Source: Fibrobacter sp. UBA7003 (lineage in GTDB: Bacteria; Fibrobacterota; Fibrobacteria; Fibrobacterales; Fibrobacteraceae). From it: a stretch of 64,000 nt of DNA. Of this stretch, positions 20,215 through 29,339 are shown one piece after another (position 1 is the stretch's first letter; the number at the start of each line of letters is the position of its first letter). The notes beneath the pieces are model-generated. The model was not told the DNA's origin. It searched no databases and was given only the letters and a program-made list of their open reading frames with translations. The position numbers and the translations under genes are program-made. Where the stretch lies: NCBI GenBank assembly GCA_002449765.1, contig DJXN01000004.1:166932-230931 (forward strand), in the 5' to 3' direction.

Positions 20215-20790
20215 TTATTGACAAGATGGAACACTATTCAAATCAATCGCTATTCTATCATCTTTCAAATCAATGCCACCGCTCCATCGCCCTTCTTTAT
20301 CAGGGCTCACAGCAAATTTACAGAAACCATCTTCAGGAACATTTACCAATGCGCTTCCGTGAATTATAAATGTCTGGGTAACGGTATTGCCAGACTTGCT
20401 AAACAACTTGTTTTTCGCAAACATATTATCCGAGTCAAAATACCACTTCAAGTAATTGATGGTTGTCCCTGCCCGGGTAGTATAATTACAGCGGTAGCGG
20501 ACCTCTTCAATTTTGTGGGTTCCCGGAATCAGGTAAGAGGCGAACAGCCTGTTCGACACAAAGTCAATCTGTTCCTTTTTTCCGTCAGGTCCATAAAGGA
20601 TGATTTCTCCCGTTTCCGAGTCACAGGCACCAGAGAGCGAGGCATGAACAACACCGATTACCCCCGATTCGCCTTCGAAAGCGGCTTCGTTTCTCAAATC
20701 CCATTTGTCGAAGGTCTGATTTATTGCGCAGCTGCTTAAAGCAACCAACGTTAACGCAAAAATAAATCCTTGAATTATTCTTTTAGCCAT
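20215..20790 (-). CDS. Lipoprotein of unknown function
   Basis: 191 residues from the ATG at 20790, with AAGGAAC 6 nt upstream. Lipobox LVALSSCAIN. The mature part begins with helix-like FDKWDLRNEAAFEGESG and then beta-rich sequence with paired cysteines (GACDSETGE, RYRCNY). In position, size and the 'GESGVIGVVHASLSGACD' opening it parallels the next gene upstream (20822), whose mature region has 'EAKTGFLSVVSAESACD', so the two are probably distant paralogues. It is 17 bp before the lipoprotein gene at 20197. Confidence 0.75.
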   Translation of the reverse strand: MAKRIIQGFIFALTLVALSSCAINQTFDKWDLRNEAAFEGESGVIGVVHASLSGACDSETGEIILYGPDGKKEQIDFVSNRLFASYLIPGTHKIEEVRYRCNYTTRAGTTINYLKWYFDSDNMFAKNKLFSKSGNTVTQTFIIHGSALVNVPEDGFCKFAVSPDKEGRWSGGIDLKDDRIAIDLNSVPSCQ

Positions 20791-20821
20791 TTCAAGTTCC
20801 TTTTTGCAAAACAACCCGCAC

Positions 20822-21814
20822 CTATTCGCAACGGACGTTCTTTATCTCCAAATAGTTGCCCACAGAGGAATAACCTTCGATTCTCCAAGTAAGTCCTATA
20901 AGCGATTTCCTGAATTCTTCCATCGAAACTTCTCCGGCAACATTCGGATTATTCCAGGGAAGCGTAACCTGACGCCAATCTTCCGAATCCTTTATCAGGA
21001 CCGGCACCGTAACGAACGAGCCTCCCAAAAGGGACGTCGTCGCAAAAAACACATGTCCCGAGCCCCGGTAACTGTAAGACAAGACCGAGCATGTCGAAAG
21101 GTCCTTCTTCTGTTTCATTTCCGCCACGACATTTGGCTTCGAGGCAACAACATCGTCCGAATACGAAACCGATACCTTCCCCGCTTTTTCCGTATTCAGT
21201 TTTGCCGTACCACCGATATTTTTCCAGACAAAGTCATCGCTATTCAGACAAGAGCTCTGGCCCGATACGACAAGTTTCTCCTTGTACAGGACATCATCCG
21301 AATATATCAGGCAATCGGGAAGCTTTTCCAGATTCACGGCAAGACTGCCGTAAGGCCTCTTCGCTTCAATTTCCTGCTTTCCGGGAACAAGCGAAAGCTC
21401 GGATGCGGCCAGGATGTCCATCTTGCAGAAGCCTACATGCGGTATCTTCAAATAAAGCCTTTTGTCGGGCATGCCGTCAAAGCCCCACGAGAATTTCGAG
21501 TGGGCATCGCTCCCTTCGCAGAAATACGCAATGGAATCAACCTCATAATAGCCCGGCGGGAGCGGGGCCGCAAAGACCTGGTTGGGGTGAAAAGGAACAG
21601 CGGCCTTCAGGCTGTCGCCCGACAAAATCAAGGTTCCGTTCTTCTTTTGGCAAACTTCCTTTGCGTCGCACGCAGACTCGGCCGAGACCACGGACAAGAA
21701 TCCCGTTTTCGCCTCGAACGACTTTTTGTCCGAAAGAGCGTCTCCTTCGATAACCAATTTAGACTGCGTACATCCAGCCAGAACCAAGAACAACAAGAAC
21801 AGCAACACCTTCAT
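20822..21814 (-). CDS. Lipoprotein of unknown function
   Basis: 330 residues from the ATG at 21814, preceded by AGGGGATT. Lipobox LVLAGCTQS. The first half echoes the neighbouring lipoprotein at 20215: an extended beta region, LPPGYYEVDSIAYFCEG versus LIPGTHKIEEVRYRCN there, and CKMD versus CKFA. The second half adds a further domain with VSYSDDVVASKPN and CSVLSYSYRGSG, and ends in a Cys-containing strand (KNVRC). The paralogy call is by eye. Function unknown. Confidence 0.75.
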   Translation of the reverse strand: MKVLLFLLFLVLAGCTQSKLVIEGDALSDKKSFEAKTGFLSVVSAESACDAKEVCQKKNGTLILSGDSLKAAVPFHPNQVFAAPLPPGYYEVDSIAYFCEGSDAHSKFSWGFDGMPDKRLYLKIPHVGFCKMDILAASELSLVPGKQEIEAKRPYGSLAVNLEKLPDCLIYSDDVLYKEKLVVSGQSSCLNSDDFVWKNIGGTAKLNTEKAGKVSVSYSDDVVASKPNVVAEMKQKKDLSTCSVLSYSYRGSGHVFFATTSLLGGSFVTVPVLIKDSEDWRQVTLPWNNPNVAGEVSMEEFRKSLIGLTWRIEGYSSVGNYLEIKNVRCE

Positions 21815-21825
21815 ACGCAATCCCC

Positions 21826-22362
21826 TCAAAAAGCCAGTGTCAGGACAACACCAAGGGCTCCGATTCCAGCCACACAATATCCGATAGCTCTTATAATCTG
21901 CCAGTTCTTTGCTGCATCAATGCGATCATTCAACTCAACTCTAGATGCCGGGACCCCCGCATCACGTTCCTGCTTGGCCCTGAGGTCACCGTAGTACGCG
22001 GCAGCGCCCCCTGCAACCAGCACAGCCGATGAAATCATGAAGTTGCCCCAGTTTACCCGGAACTTCCTCTTCTTTTTGGCCGGTTTCGGAGATGTCTTCG
22101 GTGCGGCAGCGACCTGTTCCGACGAACCTCCCTGAGGCGTGAGAAAGTCCATTTCATCCTCGACATCCAGGTCAAATTCGGCATGCAACAGACTCCCGTT
22201 AAACTGGTCAAACGGATCGTTCAGATTCAACGGGGTGTTTAACGTTCCCGCCAACTGTTCATCGAACGGTTCGTCGGCGAAGTCTTCCTCATAGGATTCC
22301 TCTTGCGCATGAGCACAAACCGTCATGGCAATAGCAAGAAGAATGTAAACAAGGAAGCGCAT
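21826..22362 (-). CDS. Small membrane-associated protein
   Basis: 178 residues from the ATG at 22362. The signal peptide MRFLVYILLAIAMTVCAHA leads into a strongly acidic segment (EESYEEDFADEPFDEQ) and a proline/lysine patch (KTSPKPAKKKRKFR). Two hydrophobic stretches follow (NFMISSAVLVAGGAAAYYG about 120-138, and IIRAIGYCVAGIGALGVVLTLAF at the C-terminus). Likely an inner-membrane protein with an acidic periplasmic region. It is 13 bp after the gene at 22376. No family recognised. Confidence 0.7.
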   Translation of the reverse strand: MRFLVYILLAIAMTVCAHAQEESYEEDFADEPFDEQLAGTLNTPLNLNDPFDQFNGSLLHAEFDLDVEDEMDFLTPQGGSSEQVAAAPKTSPKPAKKKRKFRVNWGNFMISSAVLVAGGAAAYYGDLRAKQERDAGVPASRVELNDRIDAAKNWQIIRAIGYCVAGIGALGVVLTLAF

Positions 22363-22375
22363 ACTACATCTCGAC

Positions 22376-23770
22376 TTAATTTTCACTGAAAGTAAATGGA
22401 ATCTTCACCGTCGTACTGCCAAAGTCAACCTTATTGAACATCCAGTTGGAGACCGCGTTCTTGATACTAGCATCAAATTCGCCATATCCGGTCGTAGAGG
22501 AAACAATCGAGATAAAAGTAACCTCACCACCCGGAGCAATCCTTAACTTCAAGACGATGCGGCCAGCAAAACCTTCCCTCTTCTTCAGGAACTTGTTATA
22601 AAGATGGCGCAGGCCCGGAGTACGCTGGCGCACGACCTTCATGATGTCCGATTCGGAGCGGAAACCGTCATCACTTATGTCGATATCACGGGCAGTCGGA
22701 GTTTTTACGTTTCCCTTGGCCTTGGTTGCGATACCGCCTTTATTGCTACAACTGTCGCCACAGAAAAGCCCCGCAAGTCCGTCGCCAATACCTCCGTTCC
22801 CTTCGTTGGAGCCGCCGTCAGTTTTTCCCGACGTCTGGAGGCCAGCAACATCTTTCAGAACGCGGTCAATATCCTTAGAGAACTTCTGGTTTTTCATTAG
22901 GTCATAAGCCGCAGCACTAGCGGTCTTGCTTTTAGCTGTGAGAAGCATTATGGGGGCACACTTGTTCGAAGGCTTAAGACCGAGCGGAGAAAAGAGTTCG
23001 TCGTAAGCCATCTTTTTTACCGATTCATCCACTTTATCCAAAAAAAACAGGCAAATATTCCGGAACCCCGCATTCTTCAACGCGCTCATCAAGGGACGCA
23101 ATTCACGGAGCCTATTATCGTCAAAAAAAGTGCTACTTATAATCAAGCCCGCACAATTAACATCCTCCATATCACTGAACTGCGTATGTATAGCGACTAG
23201 ATCCTTTGCAATCACGTCAAACACAGACAAAGGAGCAACGACAGCCCTTTGAGCCTCCCATTGGCTAAGCACACGGGCTGAATTGGGCGAAATCGTTGCA
23301 AGAACAGTCCCGGCGCGGGGCTTAGTCAGATATTCCGGCGGTTGCATACCCGAAGGACCCTCACCGGGAAGAGCGAGAAAATTATTGTTTTCATCTACAT
23401 AGGCACTGTCCGGTTCTCCATTTCTTGAAGAATAGACCGTCCAAATAACACGGCCGGGATCTTCCTCAGATTCCTTCTGTATTGCTACATAACGATCCGG
23501 ATAGCGCCCCCCCAGGACTTCATAATACACGTTCGGCTGAAAACCACCTCGCGCCCCGATAACAATGTAATTGTCTGTCACAGCAACATGAAGGGCCAAG
23601 CCATTTTGATTCTGATTCGACGAGGCTTTCTGAAAACCCCCTCCAGCTTCGTCCCCTACAGAAATTTCATCATCATAATCCGAGCTCGTATCGTAATGAC
23701 CATAGGCAAGGACCTGCTGCGCACAGAATGCGACAAATATACCGAACAATATCTTTTTTAGATTTTTCAT
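22376..23770 (-). CDS. Exported AgmX/PglI (TonB-C-like) protein with an ExbD-like middle
   Basis: 464 residues from the ATG at 23770. The signal peptide and first 25 residues are virtually identical to those of the 18692 product. The C-terminal 100 residues are again an AgmX/PglI domain (VVRQRTPGLRHLYNKFL, SSTTGYGEFD). The middle is different: HVAVTDNYIVIGARGGF and LRPLMSALKNAGFRNICLFF recall the periplasmic ExbD/TolR fold, but no membrane helix other than the signal is present, so this is tentative. A Gly/Asn linker with Cys pairs (FCGDSCSNKGG) joins the parts. Confidence 0.75.
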   Translation of the reverse strand: MKNLKKILFGIFVAFCAQQVLAYGHYDTSSDYDDEISVGDEAGGGFQKASSNQNQNGLALHVAVTDNYIVIGARGGFQPNVYYEVLGGRYPDRYVAIQKESEEDPGRVIWTVYSSRNGEPDSAYVDENNNFLALPGEGPSGMQPPEYLTKPRAGTVLATISPNSARVLSQWEAQRAVVAPLSVFDVIAKDLVAIHTQFSDMEDVNCAGLIISSTFFDDNRLRELRPLMSALKNAGFRNICLFFLDKVDESVKKMAYDELFSPLGLKPSNKCAPIMLLTAKSKTASAAAYDLMKNQKFSKDIDRVLKDVAGLQTSGKTDGGSNEGNGGIGDGLAGLFCGDSCSNKGGIATKAKGNVKTPTARDIDISDDGFRSESDIMKVVRQRTPGLRHLYNKFLKKREGFAGRIVLKLRIAPGGEVTFISIVSSTTGYGEFDASIKNAVSNWMFNKVDFGSTTVKIPFTFSEN

Positions 23771-23832
23771 GAACAAACAAACCTTTTCCTATATGCAGCT
23801 ATTCCACAGAGCCTCGAACCAGTGCCCAAAAT
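23691..23832 (-). repeat. 142-bp duplicated block, copy 2
   Basis: Counterpart of 19611-19752 at a constant offset of 4080 bp, 3 mismatches. It covers the end of the micro-ORF, an 18-bp spacer and the signal-peptide codons of the 23770 gene. Confidence 0.9.
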
Positions 23833-23896
23833 CGGAGTAGCCAGCACCAAAACAAAGAGCCGTCAACACAAATGCAATCCAGAGAAGGCGTACCAT
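23789..23896 (-). CDS. 35-residue exported micro-protein
   Basis: ATG at 23896, stop at 23789. The product begins MVRLLWIAFVLTALCFGAG, a signal-peptide-like segment, and ends YSDFGHWFEALWNSCI. The last 13 residues equal the C-terminus of the lipoprotein encoded at 19709. The ORF exactly fills the space between two cluster genes (11 bp and 18 bp gaps), with the same downstream spacing as the other copy. It may be a genuine micro-protein or the relic of a lipoprotein gene whose middle was lost. Confidence 0.5.
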   Translation of the reverse strand: MVRLLWIAFVLTALCFGAGYSDFGHWFEALWNSCI

Positions 23897-23907
23897 AAAA
23901 ATACCCG

Positions 23908-24462
23908 TTACTCAAACAAATTTTTTTCGTTTATCATTGACGAAAAACCGGAACACAAAGCCCAAAACCAGTTGAGGGTTTCATTAAGGAAAACAGCGCT
24001 GACTCCATCATCATAAACAAAGTCATAAACCAGGCGCATCCGACCTTCCCCATCTTCCGCCTGATAATAGTAAGCTTTCCCCAAGACTTTACCCGCATTG
24101 AATTCGTTGGCGACAACAATCGCAACTGATTCGTCAACCTTCAGGTTGCCACCCCACAAGGCTGAAATTTTCACCATTTTCTTGTCTGGGTAAACATATA
24201 CGTATCCCTTATAATTTCCATCCGTGACAAACAGATCACCATCCTCATCTATCCGTCCAAGATTTTTACCCGACAACAATTTCAAGATATTTTGAACCGT
24301 GACTTCGCTTCCCTTCAATCTCTTGTTTGAGTCAAACGCGACAGCACGATTCCCCGGCTCAACAATAGCAGGCTGACCTCCGCCATATGATGTCGTAGAA
24401 TGTCCCGATGCGGCAAATACCAATGCAGCAGATATCAACAAAAATATGGCAAACTTTTTCAT
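23908..24462 (-). CDS. Exported YbjN-like domain protein
   Basis: 184 residues. Signal peptide KKFAIFLLISAALVFAASG. The rest parallels the N-terminal half of the 18692 product: GRIDEDGDLFVTDGNYKGYV, VYPDKKMVKISALWGG, a DESVAIVVANEFNAGK helix and a WFWALCSGFSSMINEKNLF end. It stops where that protein continues into its linker and AgmX/PglI domain, so here the YbjN-like unit stands alone. GGAGAAAGG precedes the ATG. YbjN-family proteins share a type III secretion chaperone-like fold; no function is proven. Confidence 0.8.
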   Translation of the reverse strand: MKKFAIFLLISAALVFAASGHSTTSYGGGQPAIVEPGNRAVAFDSNKRLKGSEVTVQNILKLLSGKNLGRIDEDGDLFVTDGNYKGYVYVYPDKKMVKISALWGGNLKVDESVAIVVANEFNAGKVLGKAYYYQAEDGEGRMRLVYDFVYDDGVSAVFLNETLNWFWALCSGFSSMINEKNLFE

Positions 24463-24472
24463 AGCCTTTCTC

Positions 24473-25327
24473 CTACTCTGTCAAGAATCCATTTTTAAGA
24501 GTGGCATTTAGCATTGGCAGGCACTGTTTCAAATCTTTGAACGAATCTAGCTGGCAAGACGAGCATTTACTGCCGGACTTACCGCAAAATTTCGGGATTC
24601 CGCCGCCATATGTCACATACGATTCGAAGTCGTCATCCTGCTGGCAATCACATTTAAGCATAAAACCCTTCTTGAAAACTATCAGGAACTCTTCTGACGC
24701 TCCACGAGAGCACATTCCATGTTGAATATTCTGCCATACTGAGAAATCTTTCCGCTCAACAACCGATTCGTAGTAGCCTTGGCCTTCACCGCCAAAGTCT
24801 TCGCACTCATCTGCTGCAGAGCCACCTTCGACACAGCGGACGGACATGGCTCCCTTCTTGCTGTAATTGTTCTTGTCGCTCTTTTGCGCCTTGAAGCTAA
24901 AGTAGGCATAGTTTCCCTTGTCCTTGCTCGCCGAGCCATCCGTCCAGAAATCGGCGCGGAGGCCTTCGAGTTCGTATTTTCCCTTACTGTTACGGAATCC
25001 GGCCGGCTGCACCTGAAGCGTCTTCTGGTAGTCCGCATCGCTCAGGGAATTCCAGTCGCTTTCCGAGGCTATCCTCCATCCGTCCGGGCAGGCGTTCTGA
25101 GCCGCATCGAACGTGTAGAGGCGACCGTACAGTTTGCAATTGGACTCGTCGTCATCGTAGCAGAAGCTGTTCTTCGTCTTGAAGTTCAGGTTTTCGGCCA
25201 ACCACTTCGTGCCCCCTATCTCGACGACCTTGTACATTTGGCCGTCACGGGAATCGGTTAGCGACTCAGCAATTCCGCTCAAAGCCGCCACAAGAACAAT
25301 CACCGTAACCAAGGGAATTCTTTTCAT
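24473..25327 (-). CDS. FISUMP-domain exported protein
   Basis: 284 residues. Signal peptide RIPLVTVIVLVAALSGIA. Residues 22-170 form a Fibrobacter succinogenes major paralogous domain: DSRDGQMYKVVEIGGTKWLA, ENLNF, CKLYGRLYTFDAA, CPDGWRIASESDWNSL and a closing MSVRCVEGG. The C-terminal 110 residues are a separate Cys-rich region (CDCQQDDDFE, CGKSGSKCSSCQ). FISUMP domains are widespread in Fibrobacter exported proteins and of unknown function. It is 14 bp after the ankyrin gene. Confidence 0.85.
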   Translation of the reverse strand: MKRIPLVTVIVLVAALSGIAESLTDSRDGQMYKVVEIGGTKWLAENLNFKTKNSFCYDDDESNCKLYGRLYTFDAAQNACPDGWRIASESDWNSLSDADYQKTLQVQPAGFRNSKGKYELEGLRADFWTDGSASKDKGNYAYFSFKAQKSDKNNYSKKGAMSVRCVEGGSAADECEDFGGEGQGYYESVVERKDFSVWQNIQHGMCSRGASEEFLIVFKKGFMLKCDCQQDDDFESYVTYGGGIPKFCGKSGSKCSSCQLDSFKDLKQCLPMLNATLKNGFLTE

Positions 25328-25341
25328 ACCGATTTACTTTT

Positions 25342-27657
25342 TTAACGTTTTTTCTTTTTAGCCTTGGTCAAGATATCGATAACCTGGTTACGGTACTTCT
25401 GCTGTTCCTTAGTTTCCATCGGGAGATCCCTTGCCTTTCTCATCGCCGAATCATCGACAATGGCACCGCCGCTAATTAGCACCTTGATGATATCGATGGG
25501 CTTTGCGAATTCCAAGGCGACATTTAAGGGCTTCTCCCACCAAGAATTCGTCGGTTCAGCGTGGAATCCGTTCTTGAGCAACGTAATCAGCACACGGTGA
25601 TTGTCGTTGTTCCTGACCGCAATCCTGACGAGAAGATTCTTTTCCGCTTCATTGTAGCCCTGCGCCATCCCTGCGCCCAGCAACAGCGAGACAACTTCGG
25701 GGCCATTGTTCGCCACGGCGTCCTGCAAGGCATCCCAACCGTTATTTTCGGAGTCGCGGGCATCGATATCGGCCCCTGCTGCCATGAGCATTTTAGCGAA
25801 GGCCGGATTTGAATTAAACTTGGCGGCCATCAGGAAGGGAGTCATTCCGCTCTTGGTTTGCGCATTCACAAAAGCGCCCTTCTTGATGAGCACCTGCATG
25901 GCCTTGAGGTCCCTACCAAACAACGCCACCGCATGAAGCGGGGTCCAACCGTCGTCACCCTTGACCTCGTTCACATCAGCACCGTCCCTGATAGCATCGA
26001 GAACCATCTTTTCGGTCAGATTCGAGTCTGCACAGAAGCCAACAAAATCCCCACGGAAGGGAGCACGTGCACCGGCCTTCTTCAACATATTGATGATATT
26101 CGAGTTTTCCTTGTATTGAGCAAACTCAAGAAGCGTAAACCCACCCTCACGAACAACATTCACGTTTGCTTTCGCATTAACAAGGACACGAACCATATCT
26201 TCGTCGGAATTGTCCACAGCAGCGGTCAACGGGGTTGAGTCATCACTGCCGCAATTCTGGTTGACGTTCGCCTTTGCCGCTATAAGGGACTTCACGACAG
26301 CGGCGTTTCCTTCCTGATATGCCGCAAGGCAAAGCGGATTTGTAATCGTGCCATCGTCACGACGGATTTTTCTGTTCACGTCCGGCTTTTTCTTGAGAAG
26401 CAAATCAACTATTTCCTTGTTTTTATAAACAATAGCGAATTCAAGAGCATTGATTTTCCCGCCATTCTTAAGCGTTGCCACATTAGTCTTGGGATCATAC
26501 CCCGCTTGCAAAAGGGCCTGGACAATGCCCACGTTCCCTTTTTCAATAGCAACCCGCATCGGGTCAAAATGTTCGCCGTTCCAAATTAAGTTGTTCAAAT
26601 CCACCTTGGCCTTGAGGAATGCCTGTATCACAAAAATCGGAGATTCTGCCCTAATGACGTCCGCAAACACGGACTGAGTCTTATCCATATTAATGTACCC
26701 GTTCGGATCCAAGCCTGCCTGCAAAAGCATTACGGCCATCGTATCACCAACCGGGATCTCTTTATTGGACCACACCAAGCCCCAGAGGGGGACTGCCGCA
26801 TAGGCCACATCATTAGGATTGACCCCCGTCTCAAGGATGTCCTTCAGTTTGTCCGTGGATCCTTGAGAGATAATGACATCCGACAATACAGATATCTGAG
26901 ACTTGCCTCGTGGCTTAAAAAAGGCAAGCGCAGGCTTGGCTCCCGCCGCAAGCAAGGTTTTCACGACATTCTGCCTATTCGTAACTCCAAATGCATATCC
27001 AAGAGGCATGGCACCGTCCAACGCAATATCATTGACCAAAGCACCCTTCTCGATTAGCTGCCGGATGATTTCATCCTGATTTTGGGCAAGGTCGGAGTTC
27101 AGTTCCGCCTCGTCGCTGCCTTCTTCAGCATCCAAATACTCATGTTGCAAAGCATAGTGCATAATGCCGCGTCCGCGATGATCCCACCTCTTGACGTCGG
27201 CACCTTGCGAGAGCAAATAGTTAAATGCCTTGAGGTCACATTCCTTCGCGGCCATCATCAGGAGTGTCGCTCCTTCGGCATTCCTGATGTTGTCGATTTT
27301 TTTGTCTTTCAACATTTCGCCGCACTTGTCCATGTTAGAACGATTGAAGCAGGCCTTCGTAAACTCCTCGAAGTTCTTCTCGAGCTTCGCGGGCACAAAG
27401 TCCTTGCATTCACCGTCCTTTGCAATGAACTGAGGAAAGCGATTCTTTTCCTCATCGAAACAGCTGATGAAGGCGTCCAGCTGGGGTTCAAACAAGCCAC
27501 TCTTGGGCTGCTTGTCTTCCGCAACCGCCTCCTTAAACAATTTCAAGCACTTATGGTGCTGCTTGAGCCATTCACCGCGTTGAGCCGCACAATCTTGAGC
27601 AAAAGCGTGCGAGGCGAAGGCCGCGACAAGCACAACGGCAAAATGTCGAAAGCGCAT
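25342..27657 (-). CDS. Large exported ankyrin-repeat protein
   Basis: 771 residues. Signal peptide RFRHFAVVLVAAFASHAFA, then a Cys-containing region of about 100 residues. From about 125 to the end there is an ankyrin array, with units such as GATLLMMAAKECDLKAFNYL, DGWTPLHAVALFGRD and GMTPFLMAAKFNSNP at roughly 33-residue spacing, many degenerate. Export implies a periplasmic or surface protein-binding scaffold. It starts 2 bp after the stop of the membrane protein gene at 27660 and ends in a basic tail. Confidence 0.9.
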   Translation of the reverse strand: MRFRHFAVVLVAAFASHAFAQDCAAQRGEWLKQHHKCLKLFKEAVAEDKQPKSGLFEPQLDAFISCFDEEKNRFPQFIAKDGECKDFVPAKLEKNFEEFTKACFNRSNMDKCGEMLKDKKIDNIRNAEGATLLMMAAKECDLKAFNYLLSQGADVKRWDHRGRGIMHYALQHEYLDAEEGSDEAELNSDLAQNQDEIIRQLIEKGALVNDIALDGAMPLGYAFGVTNRQNVVKTLLAAGAKPALAFFKPRGKSQISVLSDVIISQGSTDKLKDILETGVNPNDVAYAAVPLWGLVWSNKEIPVGDTMAVMLLQAGLDPNGYINMDKTQSVFADVIRAESPIFVIQAFLKAKVDLNNLIWNGEHFDPMRVAIEKGNVGIVQALLQAGYDPKTNVATLKNGGKINALEFAIVYKNKEIVDLLLKKKPDVNRKIRRDDGTITNPLCLAAYQEGNAAVVKSLIAAKANVNQNCGSDDSTPLTAAVDNSDEDMVRVLVNAKANVNVVREGGFTLLEFAQYKENSNIINMLKKAGARAPFRGDFVGFCADSNLTEKMVLDAIRDGADVNEVKGDDGWTPLHAVALFGRDLKAMQVLIKKGAFVNAQTKSGMTPFLMAAKFNSNPAFAKMLMAAGADIDARDSENNGWDALQDAVANNGPEVVSLLLGAGMAQGYNEAEKNLLVRIAVRNNDNHRVLITLLKNGFHAEPTNSWWEKPLNVALEFAKPIDIIKVLISGGAIVDDSAMRKARDLPMETKEQQKYRNQVIDILTKAKKKKR

Positions 27658-27659
27658 TT

Positions 27660-29162
27660 TTATTCCCCTTGCTTTTCGTTGTCCTGAGAATCTTTAACAA
27701 GCGCCTTTTCCAAACGCTTCAACGAACGCTGGAGCGAGAAGAGGGCCAGGGCGATGATAATGATGAGAATCGCGAGGAATCCATCTTTGACATATTCCTT
27801 GCCCTTCGGGACAAGTTCTTTCTGCGATTCGGCACGTTCGTTGGCTTCACGCAGAGCCTCTTCCCTCTCCGCATTGTAGTCGCGGAGAAGCCTGTAGTTT
27901 TCGGCCACACGCTCGTTCGTTTCTGCAAGGAACGCTTCGTAGAAACAAGTCATGTTGTAGTAGAAGTCCGAACCTACATGCAGCTGAGTCATGGAAAGGA
28001 ACTTATCCGTAGCCTTGTGCCATTCGTCCCTTGCATAGCCATTGACCTTGTAGGCAGGATTGGCCTTGAATTCCTTCTTGAATTCCTTGTATTCAGGCAT
28101 GCCGACCTTGAAGATCATGGCAAACTGTTCATAGCCAGCATCACCCGCGATCAGTTCTGCGCCAAACTTTGCATAGGTTTCGTCGCTCACATAGTAGAGG
28201 TTCAAGAAATCCTTGTATGCAGAGCGGGCCGTCCTGAACGTCTTGAGACGGTCCTGCCCCGGAGCAAGTTTCACGAGCCTGAGCAACTTGTCAAATATCG
28301 GGCGACCCGTTTCGGCATTCTTGAGCATGAAATCGGCGAACTGGTCGAAGAGCTTATCCACATCCATGGTAATGGATGCATCCGCAGCGTTTCCAATAAT
28401 ACCATCGATAGTTTCCCAAAGGGTCCAGAGTTCCTCGACTTCAGCCACGCCTTCGAGCCAATTCAAGGAGGTTTTCAAGATAGCGGGGCGGACCGCGACC
28501 TGGTAGCGCATCAGGCGGTCTGCCAAATTGTCCGCAGTCACCTGCTGGCTCACACTGTCAAACGGATAAATTCTCTGCAGCTTGGCATGAATCTCGGCAC
28601 CAGCCTTGGTGTCGATCTGGCCACTGACATAGCAGCGGGAAGGATAAATCCAATCACCGAAATCACCGTATTCGTAGTGACCTTCGCTATGTTCGCATAT
28701 CAGCTTCTTGCCGGGACGGGTGAGCTTCACGGAAGGCATGGCCTCCTGGAGCTTTGCAAGAGAGACATCCGGCGGCAGGGCCTCGGACTCTTCATCGCCT
28801 TCGCGAGAAACAACACGGCGAGCAGCCGGCTTTCTGGCACCCGAGGTCCTTGCAGGTTTCATATTCTGAGCACATTCCTGAACCTGCTGTGCTGTCACTT
28901 CCTGCTGTTCAACCATCTTGGGCGCAGACACGCTACGCTTGATAACCGGAGTCAGGCCCCAAATAACCATAATTACGCCCACAATGCAGACGATTATGGC
29001 AACCGCCGTGCCGACATGCCCCACAATATGGGTTGCCGGGAAATCGTACTTTTCCTCGATCTGGGTCAGGCGGTCCGTGCTCTTGGGCTTCAGGTTCAAC
29101 CATTTTTGGTTAATCTTGCCAAAGAAACGGCAGATAGCTGCAACGAATTTATTGTTTTTCAT
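27660..29162 (-). CDS. Bitopic or two-helix membrane protein, first gene of the envelope cluster
   Basis: 500 residues. A cytoplasmic N-terminus of about 45 residues, membrane helix about 48-70, an Ala/Arg-rich linker, a large soluble domain (about 130-400) with a Cys pair (CEHSEGHYEYGDFG and RCYVSGQ), a coiled-coil segment rich in Glu/Arg (about 420-455) and a second helix about 461-478 followed by a charged tail. The soluble domain is probably periplasmic. AAAGGATG precedes the ATG. No family recognised; it may anchor the exported products of the cluster. Confidence 0.75.
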   Translation of the reverse strand: MKNNKFVAAICRFFGKINQKWLNLKPKSTDRLTQIEEKYDFPATHIVGHVGTAVAIIVCIVGVIMVIWGLTPVIKRSVSAPKMVEQQEVTAQQVQECAQNMKPARTSGARKPAARRVVSREGDEESEALPPDVSLAKLQEAMPSVKLTRPGKKLICEHSEGHYEYGDFGDWIYPSRCYVSGQIDTKAGAEIHAKLQRIYPFDSVSQQVTADNLADRLMRYQVAVRPAILKTSLNWLEGVAEVEELWTLWETIDGIIGNAADASITMDVDKLFDQFADFMLKNAETGRPIFDKLLRLVKLAPGQDRLKTFRTARSAYKDFLNLYYVSDETYAKFGAELIAGDAGYEQFAMIFKVGMPEYKEFKKEFKANPAYKVNGYARDEWHKATDKFLSMTQLHVGSDFYYNMTCFYEAFLAETNERVAENYRLLRDYNAEREEALREANERAESQKELVPKGKEYVKDGFLAILIIIIALALFSLQRSLKRLEKALVKDSQDNEKQGE

Positions 29163-29339
29163 AGGTCATCCTTTATTAACATATCTTTTCAAAAAAGATA
29201 AAAAGAAATTTACAAAAACGCGTCAACGAAAAAAAAAAAGGCAACATTTCGTTGTTATTCTCTCATTTTTACGAACAACCAGCCCGTCAAAATCCATCAA
29301 AACGTCATTTTTTGCACCTTATCAGCAGATTTTGACCTT

